Source: Sphingopyxis sp. HIX (GTDB taxonomy: Bacteria; Pseudomonadota; Alphaproteobacteria; Sphingomonadales; Sphingomonadaceae). From it: a DNA stretch of 64,000 nt. The stretch is taken from positions 1 to 64,000 of the forward strand of contig NZ_LNSB01000024.1 of NCBI RefSeq assembly GCF_001468285.1, read 5' to 3'. The notes below the pieces were generated by a model, which searched no databases, had not been told where the DNA came from, and saw only the letters and a program-made list of their open reading frames with translations. A program made the translations under genes and the position numbers. Of the stretch, positions 60,589-64,000 are shown piece by piece. Position 1 is the stretch's first letter. Each line of letters starts with the position of its first letter.

Positions 60589-61016
60589 GCCGCGCCCATA
60601 TCAAACAGACGTTTCGCCTCGACGCTGGCCTCGTGCGAAGTTTGGAAGATCGAGCGCGCCAACGCGGCACTACCAAGACCGAGGTCGTGGAAGCAGCGCT
60701 TACGGCCTTGTTGCTGCCCCAAGATCAGGACCGTGCTGAGGCCTTGCTGATCCGGCGCCTGGACCGCCTGGTCCGGCTCTTCGAACGGCTCGAATGGCAT
60801 ACCGACCTCACCAACGAGACGCTGGCGCTCTTCGTGCGGCACTGGTTGACCAGCACGACGCCGCTTCCTGACAACGCGCTCGCTGCGGCGCAGGCAACCG
60901 GCAAGCGGCGGTGGGAGGGATTTGTCGATGCGCTCGCAAAGCGGATGGACGGCGGCGCGAAACTGGGGGCCGAACTGCGCCGCGGAGACGCTCAGTCGGA
61001 TCCAGCGAGGAAGTAG
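60585..61016 (+). CDS. CopG/ribbon-helix-helix protein
   Basis: The protein has 143 residues, beginning in the overlap with the traG stop. The N-terminal KQTFRLDAGLVRSLEDRARQ then TTKTEVVEAALTALLLP is a ribbon-helix-helix; the rest is helical (RRLDRLVRLFERLEWHTDLT). In ICEMlSym- and Ti/RP4-like clusters such a gene normally precedes trbB directly. Here about 2.5 kb of other genes on the opposite strand separate them. It is likely an autoregulator of the trb operon. Confidence 0.85.
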   Translation: MSRAHIKQTFRLDAGLVRSLEDRARQRGTTKTEVVEAALTALLLPQDQDRAEALLIRRLDRLVRLFERLEWHTDLTNETLALFVRHWLTSTTPLPDNALAAAQATGKRRWEGFVDALAKRMDGGAKLGAELRRGDAQSDPARK

Positions 61017-61963
61017 GCGCGGAGGCGATGGGACACTTCCGGGTTGAGCTCGATGAAGACGCGGCGACCATCGTAGAGGTCAGGTTTTCGCTCGGTAAGG
61101 TTCGCGTCGCAGAGCTTCTGGCAGAGGCGAATAGCGCTGCTCATGGGGATGCTGGGCGTAACGCATAGCGAGGTCACCGAGATGGGCTTTCGTTCGCATT
61201 CGTGGATGAAGAGGTCGACCAACATCTCCCACGCGGGATCCCCGAAGAGTTCGGGCGCGCCGAGCAGTTGCTGGCGGAGGAGCCGTCTCCGCATCATTGC
61301 GCGGGCATTGGCGAGCGCCAGGTCCTCGCCGTCCGAAGTCTGCTGGCTGCTAGGGCTCCGGAGCGTAAATGGCGCCGCCGCCTCCCGATTGGCTGTCGGA
61401 TCGCGATTGATGAGGTGATGTGCGCATGCAGTGGTCACGATGATATGGTCGAGCACCTCGATCCCGAGCGAACGGCCTATCTGGTCGAGGCGCCTGGTCA
61501 CTTCGATATCTTCCGCGCTTGGGCTCGGGTCGCCGCTGGGATGATTGTGCACGAGGATGATCGCGGCGGCGTTCACTTCGAGCGCACGGCGAAAGATCGT
61601 TCTCGGGTAGAGGCTGATCTGGGAAATTGTGCCGCGCTGCATCTCTTCGTCGGCGATCAGGCGTTGCGAAGAATCCAGAAACAGGATGCGGAAGCGCTCG
61701 TCGGCAAGGCTGCCCATCGACAGTATCAGATACTGCCTGACTTCGGCCGCGAAAGGGTCGATGCGAATCCCGCGGATGTCGGAACTCGCCGCTGCAATTG
61801 CGGCGTCGCGAGCGTGAAGGATGAGGGACGCCACGGGAGAATTGCTGCCGACGATCCTTGCTATTGCCTCGGGCTCTTGGGCCCACAGGCGGCCGAGCGA
61901 CTGGAATTCGTCTAGGAGAGCGTTGGCGACTGCTGCGCCGCGTCCCGGGGCTGCGATTTCCAC
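60992..61963 (-). CDS. RadC-like JAB domain protein with C-terminal winged helix
   Basis: The protein has 323 residues from a GTG (61963); a TTG four codons upstream is also possible. An N-terminal helix-hairpin-helix-like part leads to the JAB/MPN zinc motif VNAAAIILVHNHPSGDPSPS with SAEDIEVTRRL. The last 100 residues look like a winged helix (PISVTSLCVTPSIPMSSAIR). RadC proteins are abundant on mobile elements, with no proven biochemical role. It overlaps the CopG gene end by 25 bp (convergent) and the upstream membrane-protein gene by about 50 bp. Confidence 0.85.
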   Translation of the reverse strand: MEIAAPGRGAAVANALLDEFQSLGRLWAQEPEAIARIVGSNSPVASLILHARDAAIAAASSDIRGIRIDPFAAEVRQYLILSMGSLADERFRILFLDSSQRLIADEEMQRGTISQISLYPRTIFRRALEVNAAAIILVHNHPSGDPSPSAEDIEVTRRLDQIGRSLGIEVLDHIIVTTACAHHLINRDPTANREAAAPFTLRSPSSQQTSDGEDLALANARAMMRRRLLRQQLLGAPELFGDPAWEMLVDLFIHECERKPISVTSLCVTPSIPMSSAIRLCQKLCDANLTERKPDLYDGRRVFIELNPEVSHRLRAYFLAGSD

Positions 61964-62400
61964 GAGATGTGCCAAGATGGATCGCTGCCGAACTGCTTCA
62001 GGCGACGCTGGTGATGCCAGGTTGCAAGGATCAGCAGGGGCGGCACCAGCCAGGACGATGCGACTTGCATCGTGAGATACACGACAGGACTGATGGAGAG
62101 GTCCACGGCTCGGCTCAAGTGGGCGAGCAGGGGCAAAGCATGAAGTATCGCCGCGGGAATGGTCCAGAAGCGGTACGCGACCATCGCCAGGGCGAGCGTC
62201 GCCAGAGCTCCAAATGCGTCTTGCGCGAGATAACCAATGTCGAGCGCATGATATGAGACCAAGCCAGAAGCGACCAACAAGCGATCCCAGACCACAATGG
62301 TAACTGCGATCGCGACCATCGCCCGCTCGGGCCCGCCACCCTTCCACGCCGCATAGACGAGAGCGATCAGCAATATCGTGGCGAAAATGGCTATGCGCAT
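61912..62400 (-). CDS. Hypothetical membrane protein
   Basis: The protein has 162 residues with about four hydrophobic segments (IAIFATILLIALVYAAW; AMVAIAVTIVVWDRLLVASG; FGALATLALAMVAYRFW; YLTMQVASSWLVPPLLILA) and a basic, soluble tail. It overlaps the start of the RadC gene and is 41 bp after the next upstream gene, so these are co-transcribed. The family is not recognised. Confidence 0.65.
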   Translation of the reverse strand: MRIAIFATILLIALVYAAWKGGGPERAMVAIAVTIVVWDRLLVASGLVSYHALDIGYLAQDAFGALATLALAMVAYRFWTIPAAILHALPLLAHLSRAVDLSISPVVYLTMQVASSWLVPPLLILATWHHQRRLKQFGSDPSWHISWKSQPRDAAQQSPTLS

Positions 62401-62441
62401 TCTCGTGACTTTTCATGCGGATCGCTCTCGGTCAATTCGCT

Positions 62442-62771
62442 TCATGCAGCCGACGAAAGCGGAACGACCTCCGTGTCGGCAACGGACGGGCATTCGCGCA
62501 GATCGTACCCGGCCGTTTCCTTGCCAATCTCGGCCAGCTCGTTGTGCGCACGAAGAATACTGCCGCTGACCTTGACGAGCGACATCTGCGCCTCGACCAA
62601 GCGCATGATTGTTCCCTGGCCGGTCTTCGCCGGTGCGCCGATCGCGCGCCGGGCCATCACGACGCTGGTGGTGAGCGAAGCCACGGCAATCAGCGCGTCG
62701 TCGATACTTCCTTCGGCGTTCGGAACGTCGCGATGCAGCCGGGCCGCCATTGCGGCAATATTCTGAGACAT
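62442..62771 (-). CDS. Hypothetical helical protein of the RadC island
   Basis: The protein has 109 residues with GAAGGAGAACC before the ATG. It is alpha-helical (MSQNIAAMAARLHRDVPNAE, ASLTTSVVMARRAIGA, LVKVSGSILRAHNELAE). I do not recognise a function. It lies between the LuxR-type HTH gene and the membrane/RadC genes, an arrangement that I recall as repeated in sphingomonad genomes. Confidence 0.65.
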   Translation of the reverse strand: MSQNIAAMAARLHRDVPNAEGSIDDALIAVASLTTSVVMARRAIGAPAKTGQGTIMRLVEAQMSLVKVSGSILRAHNELAEIGKETAGYDLRECPSVADTEVVPLSSAA

Positions 62772-62829
62772 AGGTTCTCCTTCGCCGAAGCCGCAAAGCC
62801 TCAGCCAATTGGACCGATTTGAAGAGAGG

Positions 62830-63348
62830 TCAGTTCTGGATCAGCTGGTTCAGCGCTTGAGCAACGCCGAGACCACCCAGGACAATCCAGACCGCAGCGG
62901 CAAGTCCGGCGAGATAAATCCAAAGCCGGTTTGCCGAATTATGGTTGCGCTTGAAAAGACCTCTGAACGGCGGGCGAATTCCCGATGACCCGCCCCGCAA
63001 CGCCGAACTGTCGTGCAGTTCCATGAGGTTGGGCGAGCCGCCGTCCGGAAACTCGGATCGCACCAAGGCCGGCGTCGCCGGAACCTCCACCGTGTCGTAT
63101 GTCACTCGGTCGTATTTCTCCTTCATCTGCCGATAGATGAAGGCGGACTCGTTCCGGTCCTGCGCGCCTAGCGTGTCGCGCGCCAGATTCAGGCGCTGAT
63201 CGACGGTGTGCTTCGAAATATCCAGAAGCCGGGCGATCTCTTTCGAGGTCTTGTGCTCAATGAGCAGGTCCAGGCACGCGCGCTGCTTCTCGGTCAGGCG
63301 GTTCCATCGATCTTCATCGTCAGGTGGGTGCGACCCCGAATCATCCAT
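62830..63348 (-). CDS. LuxR-type HTH protein with C-terminal membrane anchor
   Basis: The protein has 172 residues. Residues 15-80 form a LuxR-type HTH (LTEKQRACLDLLIEHKTSKE, IARLLDISKHTVDQRLNLAR). Basic linker residues precede one C-terminal membrane helix (LWIYLAGLAAAVWIVLGGLG). There is no receiver or autoinducer domain. A membrane-tethered HTH could act as a sensor; related proteins occur widely in sphingomonads beside a RadC gene. It opens the four-gene minus-strand island and presumably regulates it. Confidence 0.82.
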   Translation of the reverse strand: MDDSGSHPPDDEDRWNRLTEKQRACLDLLIEHKTSKEIARLLDISKHTVDQRLNLARDTLGAQDRNESAFIYRQMKEKYDRVTYDTVEVPATPALVRSEFPDGGSPNLMELHDSSALRGGSSGIRPPFRGLFKRNHNSANRLWIYLAGLAAAVWIVLGGLGVAQALNQLIQN

Positions 63349-63566
63349 GGTCCCACTCTTGTCACAAAGCCGCCGAGCGCAAGCATCATCGGGGTGAGTC
63401 GCGGTAAGATGGCTTCGGACCGGGCCGTCTGCATAGGCAATGGCTAGTCATTCTTTCCGACCGTTTGATGCCCGAAAATCCTTGTTGAAGCTGGCACTTT
63501 TCTGCGTCTCTTACTCGTCCCCGTCGAGCCGGGCGCCGTTGCCCGGACCAGCGAACGGGGTTTACA

Positions 63567-64000
63567 ATGGGCGCAGTACCAACCGGCAACGAGCCGCAGG
63601 CGCGTGGCGCGCGCATGCTCCGGACCGCGCTTGGCGGCGCCATCGCCGAATGGCTGGCCGACCCCTCGGTCATCGAGATCATGCTCAATCCCGATGGCCG
63701 GCTTTGGGTGGACCGGCTGGGCATCGGCATCGCCGATAGCGGCGTCCTTCTCGCCGCCCCCGATGGCGAACGCATCATTCGCCTCGTCGCGCATCATGTC
63801 GGCGCTGCAGTCCACGCCGGCTCGCCGCGCGTTTCTGCAGAACTCCCGGAGACCGGCGAGCGATTCGAAGGGTTGCTGCCGCCGGTGGTCGCAGCGCCGA
63901 CCTTCGCCATCCGTAAGCCCGCCGTCGCGGTGTTCACCCTCCACGATTATGCCGCCGCCGGTATCATGTCGGACCTCTCGGCCGAGATCCTCCGCTGTGC
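63567..64000 (+). CDS. trbB: TrbB conjugal transfer ATPase, N-terminal part (runs off the window)
   Basis: Translation from the ATG at 63567 is open to the last base (144 codons). [56 protein letters not shown] and [20 protein letters not shown] match the N-terminal domain of VirB11/TrbB hexameric ATPases. Walker motifs lie beyond the edge. It should be the first gene of the trb mating-pair operon. The ribosome binding site is weak (CGGGGTTTACA). Confidence 0.92.
   Translation, partial: MGAVPTGNEPQARGARMLRTALGGAIAEWLADPSVIEIMLNPDGRLWVDRLGIGIADSGVLLAAPDGERIIRLVAHHVGAAVHAGSPRVSAELPETGERFEGLLPPVVAAPTFAIRKPAVAVFTLHDYAAAGIMSDLSAEILRC

Noticed and set aside
1..64000. tRNA, rRNA, insertion sequences or transposase genes
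   Set aside because: I looked for tRNA-like ends, transposase motifs and long terminal repeats and saw none that I could support.

Overview
The window is GC-rich, gene-dense alphaproteobacterial DNA. Gene content (STN-type TonB receptor with FecI/FecR, lasso peptide genes with an isopeptidase, a LuxR-like HTH/RadC island, GAAC-N7-GAAC LexA boxes, ImuA-ImuB-DnaE2) points to a sphingomonad (Sphingopyxis, Novosphingobium, Sphingobium or a relative). Both ends carry mobile-element backbone: a strawberry notch-like helicase, a Toprim protein and a DUF2493 protein at 1-4500, and a conjugation module (split FseA-like activator, RdfS-like HTH, DUF2840, TraF, DUF736, lytic transglycosylase, relaxase, TraG, CopG, TrbB) at 53-64 kb. 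This is the gene set of ICEMlSym-like integrative elements and related sphingomonad plasmids. No integrase, att site or replication origin is visible, so ICE versus plasmid is open.

Cargo, left to right. (1) 4.7-17.6 kb: a catabolic cluster with P450 and its ferredoxin, a FadR-type regulator, a nitronate-monooxygenase-like flavoprotein, an Ltp2-like thiolase fold protein overlapping a DUF35 protein, two consecutive acyl-CoA dehydrogenases, a FadD19-like acyl-CoA ligase, a Baeyer-Villiger-type monooxygenase, an alpha/beta hydrolase and a Nudix enzyme. It resembles steroid or terpenoid side-chain degradation. (2) 17.8-20.8 kb: luxR, luxI, a phytanoyl-CoA-dioxygenase-like gene and gntR. (3) 20.9-30.1 kb: a complete lasso peptide locus with two precursors, B protease, C cyclase, and on the opposite strand isopeptidase, TonB receptor, FecR and FecI. 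A near-palindromic AT-rich motif recurs only upstream of luxR, the first precursor and fecI, suggesting that one regulator, possibly the GntR protein, ties the three units together.

(4) 31.1-38.8 kb looks like a defence and toxin-antitoxin island: an MNT-HEPN fusion, a retron with a PRTase-like partner and a structured non-coding region in front of the reverse transcriptase, a SEC-C protein with a PD-(D/E)XK-like core, a RES/Xre toxin-antitoxin pair and a small PD-(D/E)XK protein. (5) 38.9-50.3 kb holds an EEP-family phosphatase or nuclease, HU, a PIN-like protein, two divergent SRAP genes (one with a degraded active site) around a LexA box, DUF1810, a membrane protein, and a LexA-box-controlled imuA-imuB-dnaE2 mutasome. 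(6) 50.3-53.1 kb carries small plasmid/ICE genes, including two of the four DUF736 paralogues of the window. (7) 53.3-64 kb is the transfer module. The excision-activator-like gene reads through only with a +1 frameshift, and a RadC/LuxR-HTH island sits between copG and trbB.

All functions are read from sequence motifs and remembered family features; no database search was run. Most start codons were chosen by Shine-Dalgarno spacing, overlap with the previous stop, or family length.
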